Shown in pieces: positions 50,557 through 59,933 of a DNA stretch of 64,000 bases. The notes beneath the pieces are model-generated. The model searched no databases and had not been told where the DNA came from. It saw only the letters and a program-made list of their open reading frames with translations. Location of the stretch: NCBI RefSeq assembly GCF_031884435.1, contig NZ_CP134778.1, forward strand, positions 62,001 through 126,000, in the 5' to 3' direction. A program made the position numbers and the translations under genes. How positions within the stretch are numbered: position 1 is the first letter of the stretch; every line of letters starts with the position of its first letter. Source of the DNA: Bosea sp. 685. GTDB taxonomy: Bacteria; Pseudomonadota; Alphaproteobacteria; Rhizobiales; Beijerinckiaceae.

Positions 50557-52020
50557 GTGAACTACCTATTATGGGCCCTTCCGACCCTTGCCGTGGTCGG
50601 TGCGGTCGCACATGGTCGCATCGGCATTCTCGTCGCCTCAATAATTGGGGTCATATCGGCCTCGATCGTCGCCCTGACGGCCGCGCCGCAGCCATTTTTC
50701 ATCCACGATGCCCTCGCTTCGATCGCCCGCGGGGCATGGATCGGTTGGGTGGTGGTGCCTTACATCCTGGGGGGCTTGCTCTTCTGGCAGCTGGCGATCC
50801 AGACCGGCGACCCCGACGTGCAGACGCGGTCAGTTTCGGAGTCCGCTAGGGCCCGGCGCCGTTTGCTTTTCGCCGCCTGCTTCCTGATTGGTCCGTTCGC
50901 CGAGTCTGCGACCGGGTTCGGCGTCGGGATCGTTGGAACGATGGTGTTGGTGCGACGGCTGGGGGTGCAGCCCATCTACTTGCTTGCATTCAGCTTGCTG
51001 AGCCAGACGTTGATCCTTTGGGGAGGAATGAGCAGCGGGATCTTGGTGGCCGCCGCCTTCGCACGAACCGATCCGACGCGGATGGCCGTGAACGTAGGTT
51101 GCATTCTCGCCGTTCTGAACATTCTTTGGCTACCGATCTTCTGGCGTATGGCGGATCGCGCGGGCGTCGCCGGCGGTTGGCGCGAACGGATCAACGAGGT
51201 GCTCTGGCTTTGCGGGAGCTTGGCATCGGTCATCGCCGCCACGGCGTGGTTTGGCGCGGAGGCCGCGATGCTGGCCACCTATGGCCCCATCATCGTGGTG
51301 CGTTACCTCTTGGACGAACGTCCGAGCGGTCGGCAGATCCGCCTTGCCATTGCGAGACTGGCACCGGTGGCCCTTCTCATCGCCCTTCTCGTCGTCATAA
51401 GGCTTTCTCCACCCCTGAGAGACCTCCTTCAGAACGCGGCCCGTATCCAGCCGTTTCAGGGGGCACCGGTTTGGTGGCCTCTTTTCCACGCGGGCTCATG
51501 GCTGATCGTCGCCGCCATATTGACGGCGGTCCTGCGTGCTCGCACGCATACGCTTGGCACCGAAATGGCCGCGGCTTGGCGGACGGGTCGCCTCGCGGTG
51601 CTCACCGTGATCACCTTTGCGATGATGGCGGAACTGCTTTCGGGTTCGGGCATAGCCGGAGGGCTCGCCCGCGGATTGTTCGACGGCCTCGGCAGGTGGG
51701 CGGTCGTGCTCACCCTGTTCATCTCAGCGATCTTCGGAGCGCTGGCAAACACGGGGAATGCGGCAAACGGCCTCTTCATGGCGCCTCAGATCAGCTTGGC
51801 GACGGACGCCGGCCTGAACGTGGAAGCTGTGATCGCCCTCCAGCATGCCGCGGCGCTATCGCTCAACATCGTCTCGCCGGTACGCATGTCCATCGTCTGC
51901 GCCCTGGCGGGCACTCCGGGGCATGAGCGGGACGCCTATCGCATGATGATGCCGTTCGTTTGGGTGGTGGTCGCAGCCCTTCTGGTCGCAGGCCTGATCG
52001 TCGTCCTGAGGGTCGTCTGA
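50557..52020 (+). CDS. LctP-family (L-lactate permease type) carboxylate transporter
   Basis: 487 residues, about 13 hydrophobic segments. The family hallmark GPFAESATGFGVGIVGTMVL is present, along with SQTLILWGGMSSGILVAAAF and ALANTGNAANGLFMAPQIS. The likely start is a GTG at 50557 (MNYLLWALPTLAVVGAV); a longer Arg-rich frame from 50515 is less likely. It should import a short hydroxy- or oxo-carboxylate by proton symport. It follows the DapA-family gene, so the cargo may be that enzyme's substrate. Confidence 0.87.
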   Translation: MNYLLWALPTLAVVGAVAHGRIGILVASIIGVISASIVALTAAPQPFFIHDALASIARGAWIGWVVVPYILGGLLFWQLAIQTGDPDVQTRSVSESARARRRLLFAACFLIGPFAESATGFGVGIVGTMVLVRRLGVQPIYLLAFSLLSQTLILWGGMSSGILVAAAFARTDPTRMAVNVGCILAVLNILWLPIFWRMADRAGVAGGWRERINEVLWLCGSLASVIAATAWFGAEAAMLATYGPIIVVRYLLDERPSGRQIRLAIARLAPVALLIALLVVIRLSPPLRDLLQNAARIQPFQGAPVWWPLFHAGSWLIVAAILTAVLRARTHTLGTEMAAAWRTGRLAVLTVITFAMMAELLSGSGIAGGLARGLFDGLGRWAVVLTLFISAIFGALANTGNAANGLFMAPQISLATDAGLNVEAVIALQHAAALSLNIVSPVRMSIVCALAGTPGHERDAYRMMMPFVWVVVAALLVAGLIVVLRVV

Positions 52021-52058
52021 CGGTAGAGGCGACCGATTGAAGCCGCAGGAAGCGACAG

Positions 52059-53018
52059 CTACTCAGCGGGCTCTTCAACTCTCTCGGCGCCCAAAAAAAT
52101 CGGCCGTAGTCGCTGGAGTTCCTTGGACGCAAATGCAGTGAAGGTGTTCACGCGAGCCGTCCGACGAAGGTCTTCGTGTGTCAAAACCCAGAGTCCGGTC
52201 GTCTCGAACTCTGGAGCAGAATAGCGGACCCTCCTCAGGTTGGGAGACAGATCCCCTAGGTAATGTGGGAGCAGGGCGAAACCCAACCCCGCCTGGGCGG
52301 CTTGCCTCAGAGCTATCAAGGAGTCCGCTCGAAGGGCAACCGCGCCAGCTGGCACGTTTTTGTTCAGCCAACGAGAGATGCCCATTCCGCCAAGGGTGAC
52401 GTCAGGAACGAGCCAACGATCGAACGCGCGCGGCTCCACGTTTTCATTCTGCTCGACCAGGTCCATTGCAGCGTAGATCCCGAAACCGACATCCGAAATT
52501 CTGCGTCCGATTAACCTGTCGGGGATGTCGTCTCCGGTGCGGATGGCTATATGCGCGTCCCTTTGCGCGAGGTCCGTGACGAAGCTACCCGTCGTGACTT
52601 CCAAGGTTATGCCGGGATGAAGCGCACTGAACGCTCTCAAGATCCCCGGCAGGACAGAGCCCATCAGCGTGTCGCATGTCGTGATGCGAAGGATGCCCTC
52701 CAACCGAAGATCCCTCCCGGTCAATTTGCGTTCCAAGTTATCGACGATGGTGCTCATCTCGTTCGCAGCTTTGAGCAACTCGTCGCCCGAGTCCGTCAAT
52801 GCGTAGCCATGTGGCAGGCGGTCGAATAATCGCAATCCATAGCTCTGCTCGAACGCATTGATGCGCCGAAGAACCGTCGTGTGATTCACCCGCATGGCGC
52901 GCCCGGCGCCTGCCAGGGTCCTGTGCTCAGCGACCGCGAGCACGAACCTCAGGTCGTCCCAATTCCAGCTGTGCATTTTCGCAGAGTCTTTCGCCATTTT
53001 TTCCATCTGGTGAAGCAA
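52059..53018 (-). CDS. LysR-family transcriptional regulator
   Basis: Up to 319 residues; starts at 53018, 52997 and 52976 are all possible, the last giving the usual length (MHSWNWDDLRF). The helix-turn-helix is GAGRAMRVNHTTVLRRINAF, with VNHTTVLRR where most LysR proteins have a QPAVS type recognition helix. The effector domain has GILRITTCDTLMGSVLPGIL and ALRADSLIALRQAAQAGLGF. It diverges from the DoxX gene and converges with the permease gene (38-base gap). Either could be its target; DoxX is the conventional guess. Confidence 0.88.
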   Translation of the reverse strand: MLHQMEKMAKDSAKMHSWNWDDLRFVLAVAEHRTLAGAGRAMRVNHTTVLRRINAFEQSYGLRLFDRLPHGYALTDSGDELLKAANEMSTIVDNLERKLTGRDLRLEGILRITTCDTLMGSVLPGILRAFSALHPGITLEVTTGSFVTDLAQRDAHIAIRTGDDIPDRLIGRRISDVGFGIYAAMDLVEQNENVEPRAFDRWLVPDVTLGGMGISRWLNKNVPAGAVALRADSLIALRQAAQAGLGFALLPHYLGDLSPNLRRVRYSAPEFETTGLWVLTHEDLRRTARVNTFTAFASKELQRLRPIFLGAERVEEPAE

Positions 53019-53087
53019 TTTAGCACATCCTATCGGTCAGGCACACCGCCGCGCCGGATCGGTCGCTGCGCCAAACGGAGAGAAGAA

Positions 53088-53513
53088 ATGATCGAACTAA
53101 AAAGCGCTCCTTACGGCATCTTGCTGCTCCGCCTCACCACAGGTCTGGCGCTGCTGGCGCATTCGCTTCTTCTAAAAGTATTCGTATTCACGATGGCTGG
53201 TACGACGGCCTTCTTTCAGTCGATAGGTTTGCCGGGATTGCTCGCGTGGGGCGTCCTCGTCGTGGAAATCGTAACGGGCGCAATGCTCATACTCGGCATC
53301 AAAACCCGCTTTGCGGCGATCGCCGCCACCCCCGTCATGCTGGGCGCCACCTGGGCCCACTCCGGGAATGGATGGCTGTTCAGCGGCGCGGGCGGAGGTT
53401 GGGAATACCCGCTCTTTTGGACGGCTGCCCTGGTGTCGATTGCGTTGTTGGGCGATGGCGCTCATGCCATTGCCCCAACGGCCACCGTCGCACCGTCGGC
53501 ATCCAACCGATAG
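53088..53513 (+). CDS. DoxX-family membrane protein
   Basis: 141 residues with four hydrophobic helices: ILLLRLTTGLALLAHSLLLK, LLAWGVLVVEIVTGAMLILG, FAAIAATPVMLGATWAH, YPLFWTAALVSIALLG. FQSIGLP and EIVTGAMLILG are typical of DoxX. Members are linked with sulfur or redox stress but have no firmly assigned reaction. GGAGAGAAGAA directly precedes the ATG at 53088. It is divergent from the LysR gene with only 69 bases between them. Confidence 0.87.
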   Translation: MIELKSAPYGILLLRLTTGLALLAHSLLLKVFVFTMAGTTAFFQSIGLPGLLAWGVLVVEIVTGAMLILGIKTRFAAIAATPVMLGATWAHSGNGWLFSGAGGGWEYPLFWTAALVSIALLGDGAHAIAPTATVAPSASNR

Positions 53514-53919
53514 ACCGGCTTGCCGTCTGCAAAGTCGACCGCCAGCTCGCGCCGCTGTGAGCCGCCTTCGTTGTCGCGGTCGATCGCTCCTTCGATACTG
53601 AGAAGAAGCGATCATTCTCGCCGCGCCCTCGAGGCGCGGGCACATGGCTGGTCGCGCCGGCCCCTCCCAGCGTTCGTCCTACGGGACAGCGGGTTCGTGG
53701 GAAGTCCAACGCTTTGGCAGACGGCATCTCAAACAGGTCGACGCGACACTGGAATGTCGGCATCGGTCCATGCTGTCGCAAAGCCATGCGGGGCCACGGC
53801 ACAACGGAACTGGATCATCGACATTCGCGTAAACTGGCCCTGTTAGCTGGGCCAGGTTCGATCCAAGATGTCGCTTGGTGTGGAGCTATGTCGAAGGCTC
53901 GTCGGTCGATGGGAGCACG
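53514..53919. other. intergenic region before the rubredoxin gene
   Basis: About 400 bases. Several short frames overlap on both strands, none with a recognisable domain. The last 80 bases should hold the promoter of the rubredoxin gene. I see no repeats worth noting. Confidence 0.5.
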
Positions 53920-54138
53920 ATGAAAGACCTGGTCGTCCCATTGTCGTCTAGCGTCGAACCCGTGCAAATCCCGCTTAGAAGCTGGATCTGTGCGCTTTGT
54001 AGCCTCGTTTATCACGAGCGGGACGGCTGGCCGGACGAAGGCATCCCACCCGGTACGCGGTGGATCGACGTGTCCGAGGACTGGCTTTGTCCAGACTGCG
54101 GTGCGGCCAAGGGTGACTTTGAGATGACGGAGCTCTGA
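53920..54138 (+). CDS. rubredoxin
   Basis: 72 residues. An N-terminal tail of about 25 residues precedes the rubredoxin domain with paired Cys in [15 protein letters not shown] and [15 protein letters not shown], and the conserved [18 protein letters not shown] between. One iron in a Cys4 site; serves as a small electron carrier, often to alkane hydroxylases, aromatic oxygenases or peroxide reduction. GGGAGCACG lies before the ATG at 53920. No dedicated reductase or oxygenase adjoins it, so the partner is unknown. Confidence 0.9.
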   Translation: MKDLVVPLSSSVEPVQIPLRSWICALCSLVYHERDGWPDEGIPPGTRWIDVSEDWLCPDCGAAKGDFEMTEL

Positions 54139-54199
54139 AGTCGCCCAGGGGGTTGGAACCTTTCAACGTGGCGCCGCAGATGGCCGCCAAGGAGCTACC

Positions 54200-54838
54200 A
54201 TGTACGTGCCGCCGCATTTTGATGTTTCGCGCCTTGAGACGCTTTGCGATTTTATCGACAATAACGCTCTCGGCGTCCTTGTCACGCACGGCAAGAGCGG
54301 GCTGGACGCCAACCACATTCCATTCGAGCTGAACCGCACGCAGGGGCCGCATGGCGTGTTGCACTGCCACGTCGCCCGCAACAATCCTGTTTGGCAGGAT
54401 ATCGCCTCGGGGGACGAGGTGCTCGTCGTATTCCGCGCGGCGGACGCATACATCTCGCCTCAGTGGTATCCGAGCAAGCACGACTTCCACAAGCAGGTGC
54501 CGACGTGGAACTACCTCGTCGTCCATGCTCATGGTCGTGTCACGATCAGGGACGACGAGCGTTACGTTCGTGGAATGGTCGCGAGATTGACCCGTACGCA
54601 CGAGGCGTCGCAGCCCGTGCCGTGGAAGATGACGGATGCCCCCAAGGACTTCATCGATGCGATGCTCAAGGCGATCGTCGGTATCGAAATCGAGATCACG
54701 CGCCTCGTGGGGAAATTCAAGCTGAGCCAAAACAAGGAAGAACGCGATATCCGCGGCGCCGGAGAAAATCTGGTCGAGCGGGGCGACACATATGTTGGCG
54801 AGAGGATGCTAGAGGCAGCCGCGGCCAAACTCGTTTGA
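54200..54838 (+). CDS. PaiB-like FMN-binding split-barrel protein
   Basis: 212 residues. It begins with MYVPPHFDVSRLETLCDFID, the PaiB start. ALGVLVTHGKSGLDANHIPF and LHCHVARNNPVWQDIASGDE are followed by VFRAADAYISPQWYPSK, VPTWNYLVVHAHGRV and ANIxGxxI-like GIEIEITRLVGKFKLSQNKE, all standard. Members bind FMN and were named as negative regulators in Bacillus, but many act as flavin-dependent enzymes. It follows rubredoxin by about 60 bases on the same strand, raising a redox link between the two. Confidence 0.9.
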   Translation: MYVPPHFDVSRLETLCDFIDNNALGVLVTHGKSGLDANHIPFELNRTQGPHGVLHCHVARNNPVWQDIASGDEVLVVFRAADAYISPQWYPSKHDFHKQVPTWNYLVVHAHGRVTIRDDERYVRGMVARLTRTHEASQPVPWKMTDAPKDFIDAMLKAIVGIEIEITRLVGKFKLSQNKEERDIRGAGENLVERGDTYVGERMLEAAAAKLV

Positions 54839-55096
54839 AAATACCGTGACGACGACGGTGGTCTAATCCGTGACGTCGGATGAACGTGCGCATCTTTGGC
54901 TCCGGTGTTCGCGGCATGGGGCCGAAGGGGCGGAGTCATGGGGATGGCGCTAGCCCCGCGCCCTCCCATCGGTGCGGCCGTTGGCACGCCATCATCCGGG
55001 GCGCGGCGATCACCCTTGCGGGTCAGTTCAACGATTTCGGAAAGCTTGCGGGGCGCACTCGATCCCAGCTGGAATCGTGGGGTCGAGGCGCGACCT

Positions 55097-55597
55097 TCAG
55101 CCACCGACTTTCACCGACCCGGATGGAGCGACTTCAAACTCAATATCGCCTGGGCCCTTCTGCGTGATGCGTCCGATGAGACCATGGATGTCGCCCAGAA
55201 CCCACAAGTCCCGAACCTTGTCACCCTCGAAAGTGAAGATCGGCATTCCGTTCCACCAGACATGACGCCCGGTCGCCGCAAGGCCGAACATGGGCTCGCG
55301 GTGGATGCCGTGAAAGCGCAGCTTCGCGGACACCCTGTCCTCCTCCTCGATCATCACAAGGATGTCGGAGGTGTAGTCGCCCAAGGATTGAGTCACCCAA
55401 CGAACGTAGTCCGCGAATTGGGAATGCCCTACCAACGTCGGTCCCAAGGAGCCTCGGAAGGTGAAATCCGGATGGAAGATGTCGGGGATCAGCGAGACGT
55501 CCGCGTGGTCCCACATGTCCTTGTAGAATTTTCTGACCAACTCCTTCCTTGGACTAAGAACCGTTCCTTCGAAGCTCAGTGCTGGTTCGGTATCCAT
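55097..55597 (-). CDS. SnoaL-like (ester cyclase/NTF2-fold) protein
   Basis: 166 residues: LSPRKELVRKFYKDMWDHAD, then PDIFHPDFTFRGSLGPTLVG, HSQFADYVRWVTQSLGDYTS, LRFHGIHREPMFGLAATGRH and the strand-rich end. This is the usual order of the ester-cyclase branch of SnoaL proteins. GGAGGA is correctly placed before the ATG at 55597. It is encoded downstream of a LysR gene on the same strand (54-base gap) and probably shares its transcript. The reaction is unknown. Confidence 0.84.
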   Translation of the reverse strand: MDTEPALSFEGTVLSPRKELVRKFYKDMWDHADVSLIPDIFHPDFTFRGSLGPTLVGHSQFADYVRWVTQSLGDYTSDILVMIEEEDRVSAKLRFHGIHREPMFGLAATGRHVWWNGMPIFTFEGDKVRDLWVLGDIHGLIGRITQKGPGDIEFEVAPSGSVKVGG

Positions 55598-55651
55598 CAA
55601 AGTCCTCCAATGTCTCACGGCCGCCGTTCGCGTCGTGGCTTGATCGTCTGG

Positions 55652-56560
55652 TCACGAATGCAAGTATGAGATGCCACGGCCGATGTGCTCTGGAGCATCG
55701 TCCCCGGTCACGACGAGGTTGTCGGTGAGGAAGTGGACCAGCGGCCGGACGAGTTCGGTGGTCTGCGTCCCGTCCGATAGGATCACGATCTCCATCTGCG
55801 GGAGGGCCGGCCAGCCTTCCTCGGTCGTGAGGACGCGCATGCCGCGCCCCAGGAATGACCTGCCCAGAGCTGTCACGCCAAGTCCTCCTTCCACTGCCGC
55901 CTGGGCTCCCAGGAGGCTGCTGGCCGTACAGGACACCCGCCAATCCAAGTTGGCCTGGGACAGACGCTCGATCATCAAGGCACGATACGTGCAGGGTATG
56001 GGAAGCATGACCAACCGGATCGGCTTCGCATCGATCGCGAAATCGCTGCTCGCCATCCAAGTGAGCGCTTCACGCCAGATCGTCTTCCCGCGCTGGCTGG
56101 TTCGATCCTTCTTTGCGATCACAGCGTCGAACCTTCCTTCGTCGAAAGCCGCCACCAGGTTGCAGCTCAAGCCGGTGGTGACATCGACCTGCACCCGGGG
56201 ATAGGCGCTCGCGAAACTGGCGAGGATCGAGGGCAGCTGGCGGGGGATTGCGTCCTCGGAGATCGCCAGCCGCAACGTGCCTTCCACCTTGGGTTCGCGA
56301 AGTTCGCGCACGACCTTGTCGTTGAACTCGATCATCTGCCGCGCGGCCGCGAGCAATTTCTCCCCTTCGAGGGTCAAGCCGATCGAGCGGCTGTTGCGGT
56401 CGAACATCCGCTGGCCGAGGATACCCTCCAACCGCAGTACCTTCTGGCTCACGGCGGATTGGGACCTGCCCACCAGGGGCGCGGCTGCGCTGAAGCCTCC
56501 GGAATCGGCGACGGCCACGAACGCCCTGAGCAGATCAATCTCAAGGTCTGGGTATCTCAT
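55652..56560 (-). CDS. LysR-family transcriptional regulator
   Basis: 302 residues. The helix-turn-helix is IDLLRAFVAVADSGGFSAAA with LVGRSQSAVSQKVLRLEGIL, a textbook LysR recognition helix (QSAVSQ). The effector domain has EGTLRLAISEDAIPRQLPSI and AAVEGGLGVTALGRSFLG. It may govern the SnoaL gene after it. The Lrp gene lies upstream, also on the minus strand, 48 bases away. Confidence 0.91.
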   Translation of the reverse strand: MRYPDLEIDLLRAFVAVADSGGFSAAAPLVGRSQSAVSQKVLRLEGILGQRMFDRNSRSIGLTLEGEKLLAAARQMIEFNDKVVRELREPKVEGTLRLAISEDAIPRQLPSILASFASAYPRVQVDVTTGLSCNLVAAFDEGRFDAVIAKKDRTSQRGKTIWREALTWMASSDFAIDAKPIRLVMLPIPCTYRALMIERLSQANLDWRVSCTASSLLGAQAAVEGGLGVTALGRSFLGRGMRVLTTEEGWPALPQMEIVILSDGTQTTELVRPLVHFLTDNLVVTGDDAPEHIGRGISYLHS

Positions 56561-56608
56561 GCCGAAGCCTCCGCAAATCGATGAACGGGCCGAACAAGAC
56601 GCGACGTT

Positions 56609-57097
56609 TCAGCGTTCGGGCCAAAGCTGCTCGATGGGGAGAGCGGTCTTGTACTTGACCTGTTTCAACGAAAAACTCGATCGAATGCTTGAGACGGCCT
56701 CGATCTTAGTGAGTTTGTCGAGGATGAAATCCCTCAGGGCCACCGTGTCGGTGACGACGACGCGCAGAAGATAGTCCGAGTCGCCGGACATCAGATAGCA
56801 TTCCATGACCTCCGGCAATTCGATGACCACCTTCTCGAACCTCTCCAGATTTTTCTCCGTCTGGTTCGTCAGCGAAATCTGGATGAAGACGCTCACCGTG
56901 CTGCCGATCCTTTCAGGATCCAACAACGCCACGTACCTGCTCACGACACCCTTGTCTTCGAGCTGCTTGACCCTCGCGAGGCAGGGCGACGGGGAGAGTC
57001 CCACTTTTCCCGCGAGCTCAACGTTCGAGATTCGTCCGGAATTCTGAAGCTCAGCCAGAATACGACGGTCGGCTCGATCTAGCGCTGATCTCAGCAT
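56609..57097 (-). CDS. Lrp/AsnC-family transcriptional regulator
   Basis: 162 residues from the ATG at 57097 (GGAG seven bases before). The helix-turn-helix is DRADRRILAELQNSGRISNV with LAGKVGLSPSPCLARVKQLE. The ligand-binding RAM domain follows: TVSVFIQISLTNQTEKNLER, VMECYLMSGDSDYLLRVVVT. It diverges from the pyruvate dehydrogenase operon, and the 124-base gap holds a TGCCGCA / TGCGGCA inverted repeat. Control of a PDH complex by an amino-acid- or oxo-acid-responsive Lrp protein is the simplest reading. Confidence 0.92.
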   Translation of the reverse strand: MLRSALDRADRRILAELQNSGRISNVELAGKVGLSPSPCLARVKQLEDKGVVSRYVALLDPERIGSTVSVFIQISLTNQTEKNLERFEKVVIELPEVMECYLMSGDSDYLLRVVVTDTVALRDFILDKLTKIEAVSSIRSSFSLKQVKYKTALPIEQLWPER

Positions 57098-57132
57098 ATC
57101 GTGCTCCATAATCGCAGTTTCGCAGACTAGCA

Positions 57133-57167
57133 TGCCGCAACGGTGTTTCAAGGCGGTATATGCGGCA
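57133..57167. promoter_or_regulatory. TGCCGCA / TGCGGCA inverted repeat between Lrp and aceE
   Basis: Perfect 7-base arms separated by 21 bases, between the divergent Lrp and aceE genes. Placement fits an Lrp operator acting on one or both promoters. Confidence 0.4.
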
Positions 57168-57221
57168 GGATATTCCGGCGTGAAATCGGTAGTCTCCGGC
57201 GCGTGATTGGAGTCCATCAAA

Positions 57222-59897
57222 ATGCCTGAGAGCAGCAGTCGGGAACTTTCCACAACCTCTGGCGACGTCGATCCGAGCGAGACCTCGGATTGGCTGGGAT
57301 CGCTCGAGGCCATGGCACGCGAGGAAGGAAGCGACCGCGTTCGGTTCGTGCTCGCAGCGCTGGAGCGTCGCGCCCGAGAGTTGGGCGTCCTATCCGATGC
57401 GCTGCCCTATTCGCCCTATCGCAACACGATCTCGCTGGAAAAACAGCCTCCGTTCCCTGGCGATCTCGCGATGGAGGAGCGGATCACATCGATCATCCGA
57501 TGGAACGCGCTCGCGATGGTCGTGCGTGCCAATCGTGCCTATGGCGAGCTCGGGGGGCACGTCGCAAGCTATGCGTCAGCCGCAGAGATCTTCGAGGTCG
57601 GATTCAATCATTTCTTTCGCGGCGGCGGAGAGAAGGGCGAAGGCGACCTCGTGTTCTTTCAGCCCCACTCGGCACCCGGTGTCTACGCCCGGGCCTTCCT
57701 CGAAGGCCGTCTGACCGCCGATCATCTTGCTCGCTACCGCCAGGAGATCGGGGGAGGGGGGCTGTGCTCGTATCCCCATCCTTGGTTGATGCCCGACTTC
57801 TGGCAGTTCCCGACGGGGTCGATGGGGATCGGGCCCATCAGCTCGGTCTATCAGGCCCGGTTCATGCGCTATCTCCGGGACCGTGGCTTGCTCGACACCG
57901 ATGGACGTCGCGTCTGGGGCGTGTTCGGCGATGGTGAGATGGACGAGCCGGAGTCCATCGCCGCGCTGTCTCTTGCCGCGCGCGAGAACCTCGACAACCT
58001 CACCTTCATCATCAACTGCAACTTGCAGCGCCTCGACGGTCCCGTCCGGGGCAATGGCCAGATCGTCCAAGAGCTCGAGTCCATCTTCAAGGGTGCCGGC
58101 TGGAACGTCGTCAAGGTGCTCTGGGGCTCCGAATGGGACGCGATCTTCGCTCGGGACACCAATCACGAACTGCTCCGGCGCTTCGCGGAAACCGTCGACG
58201 GCCAGTATCAAACGCTCGGGGCCAAGGACGGCGCATACAACGTCGCAAATTTCTTCGACGCAAACCCGGAGGTCCGGAAGCTCGTTTCCCATATGTCGGA
58301 CCACGACGTGGACCAACTGAAGCGCGGCGGCCACGATTTCCGGAAGCTCTTCGCCGCCTTTCAGAAGGCCAGAGACACCAAGGGGCGGCCCACCGTCATC
58401 CTGGCCAAGACCAAGAAGGGCTACGGCATGGGCCGGGCCGGCGAATCCAGGATGACCTCGCATCAGGCAAAGAAGCTCGACGTCGAGGGCCTTCTCGCCT
58501 TCCGCGACAAATTCTCGCTGCCGCTTTCAAACGAGCAAGTCGAGAACCTAGAGTTCCTGAAACCGGCGGACGACTCCGCCGAGATCGCCTACCTGAAATC
58601 CCGACGCGAGCAGCTCGGCGGCTATCTGCCTACTCGGCGGTCCGCAGCTAGGACGTATGCCGTCCCGGCCATCGAGAGCTACGCCGATTTCGCGTTGAGT
58701 GCTGCCGGCAAGGAGATGTCGACGACGGTCGCGGTCGTTCGCCTGTTCAGCACCCTGCTGAAGAACAAGGAGCTCGGTCCCCGAATCGTGCCGATCGTCG
58801 CCGACGAGGCCAGGACCTTCGGCATGGACAACCTCTTCCGACAGGTCGGCATCTACTCGCCCGTGGGTCAGCTTTACGAGCCGGAAGATGCCGGAACGAT
58901 GCTCTACTACAAAGAGGCCAAGGACGGTCAGCTTCTTGAGGAGGGCATCACCGAGGCCGGGGCGATCTCGTCCTGGGTCGCCGCTGCCACGTCCTACAGC
59001 GTTCACGCCGAGCCAATGCTCCCGTTCTATATCTACTACTCGATGTTCGGCTTTCAGCGGATCGGCGATCTGATCTGGGCAGCAGCCGATCAGAGGGCGC
59101 GGGGCTTCCTGATCGGCGCCACCGCGGGCCGCACCACACTCGGTGGCGAAGGCCTCCAGCATCAGGACGGGAGCAGTCACCTGGTCGCATCCACGGTGCC
59201 CAACTGCCGCGCCTACGATCCGGCCTACGCCTATGAGATGGCCGTCATCATCGACCACGGCGCCCGCCGGATGATGGAGGAGGGTGCGGACGAATTCTTC
59301 TACGTCACAGCGATGAACGAAAACTACGCGCAACCCTCGATGCCGGCGGGTATCGAAGGCGACATCATCCGCGGGATGTACAAGCTGTCCGGGCCGTCCG
59401 GCGGTGCCGCGGCGGTGAGGCTTCTCGGCTCCGGCGCGATCCTTCCGGAAGTGGTGGCAGCCGCGGAGCTCTTGAAAAACGACTGGCAAATCGACGCGGA
59501 CACGTTCAGCGTCACGAGCTTCAGCGAGTTGGCCAGGGAGGCGCGCGAACTCGAGCGGCAGCAGATATTCTGCGGTGGAGTCTCCCCGAAGAGCCACGTT
59601 GCAACTCTGCTGGACGGCGCCGCTCCCATCGTCGCGGCCACGGATTACGTGCGGGCCTATCCGCAGCTGATCGCGTCCTACGTGGAAGCACGCTTCATCG
59701 CCCTCGGCACTGACGGCTTCGGACGCAGCGACACGCGAAAGGCTCTCCGCAACTTCTTCGAAGTGGATCGGCATCACATCGCAGTGGCGGCTCTGTCCTC
59801 GCTCGCCGCAGAGGGCAAGCTCGATGCCGAGACCGTCGCGGCCGCCATCACGAAGTACAGCCTGAATGCCATCGAGGCTCCGCCCTGGTCGCGCTGA
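57222..59897 (+). CDS. aceE: pyruvate dehydrogenase E1 component, homodimeric type
   Basis: 891 residues, the size of the AceE-type single-chain E1. Family blocks: NAMVVRANR-like NALAMVVRANRAYGELGGHV, FFQPHSAPGVYARAFLEGRL, the thiamine diphosphate motif VWGVFGDGEMDEPESIAALS to NLTFIINCNLQRLDGPVRGN, and YYKEAKDGQLLEEGITEAGA. It decarboxylates pyruvate and acetylates the lipoyl group of E2. The ATG at 57222 has GGAG ten bases before it. Alphaproteobacteria usually carry the two-chain PdhA/PdhB form for central metabolism, so this is probably an additional complex. The E2 and E3 genes follow on. Confidence 0.95.
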   Translation: MPESSSRELSTTSGDVDPSETSDWLGSLEAMAREEGSDRVRFVLAALERRARELGVLSDALPYSPYRNTISLEKQPPFPGDLAMEERITSIIRWNALAMVVRANRAYGELGGHVASYASAAEIFEVGFNHFFRGGGEKGEGDLVFFQPHSAPGVYARAFLEGRLTADHLARYRQEIGGGGLCSYPHPWLMPDFWQFPTGSMGIGPISSVYQARFMRYLRDRGLLDTDGRRVWGVFGDGEMDEPESIAALSLAARENLDNLTFIINCNLQRLDGPVRGNGQIVQELESIFKGAGWNVVKVLWGSEWDAIFARDTNHELLRRFAETVDGQYQTLGAKDGAYNVANFFDANPEVRKLVSHMSDHDVDQLKRGGHDFRKLFAAFQKARDTKGRPTVILAKTKKGYGMGRAGESRMTSHQAKKLDVEGLLAFRDKFSLPLSNEQVENLEFLKPADDSAEIAYLKSRREQLGGYLPTRRSAARTYAVPAIESYADFALSAAGKEMSTTVAVVRLFSTLLKNKELGPRIVPIVADEARTFGMDNLFRQVGIYSPVGQLYEPEDAGTMLYYKEAKDGQLLEEGITEAGAISSWVAAATSYSVHAEPMLPFYIYYSMFGFQRIGDLIWAAADQRARGFLIGATAGRTTLGGEGLQHQDGSSHLVASTVPNCRAYDPAYAYEMAVIIDHGARRMMEEGADEFFYVTAMNENYAQPSMPAGIEGDIIRGMYKLSGPSGGAAAVRLLGSGAILPEVVAAAELLKNDWQIDADTFSVTSFSELAREARELERQQIFCGGVSPKSHVATLLDGAAPIVAATDYVRAYPQLIASYVEARFIALGTDGFGRSDTRKALRNFFEVDRHHIAVAALSSLAAEGKLDAETVAAAITKYSLNAIEAPPWSR

Positions 59898-59933
59898 GTT
59901 CGCGCCCCTGAAACGATAAAGGAAAGCGCGGCC

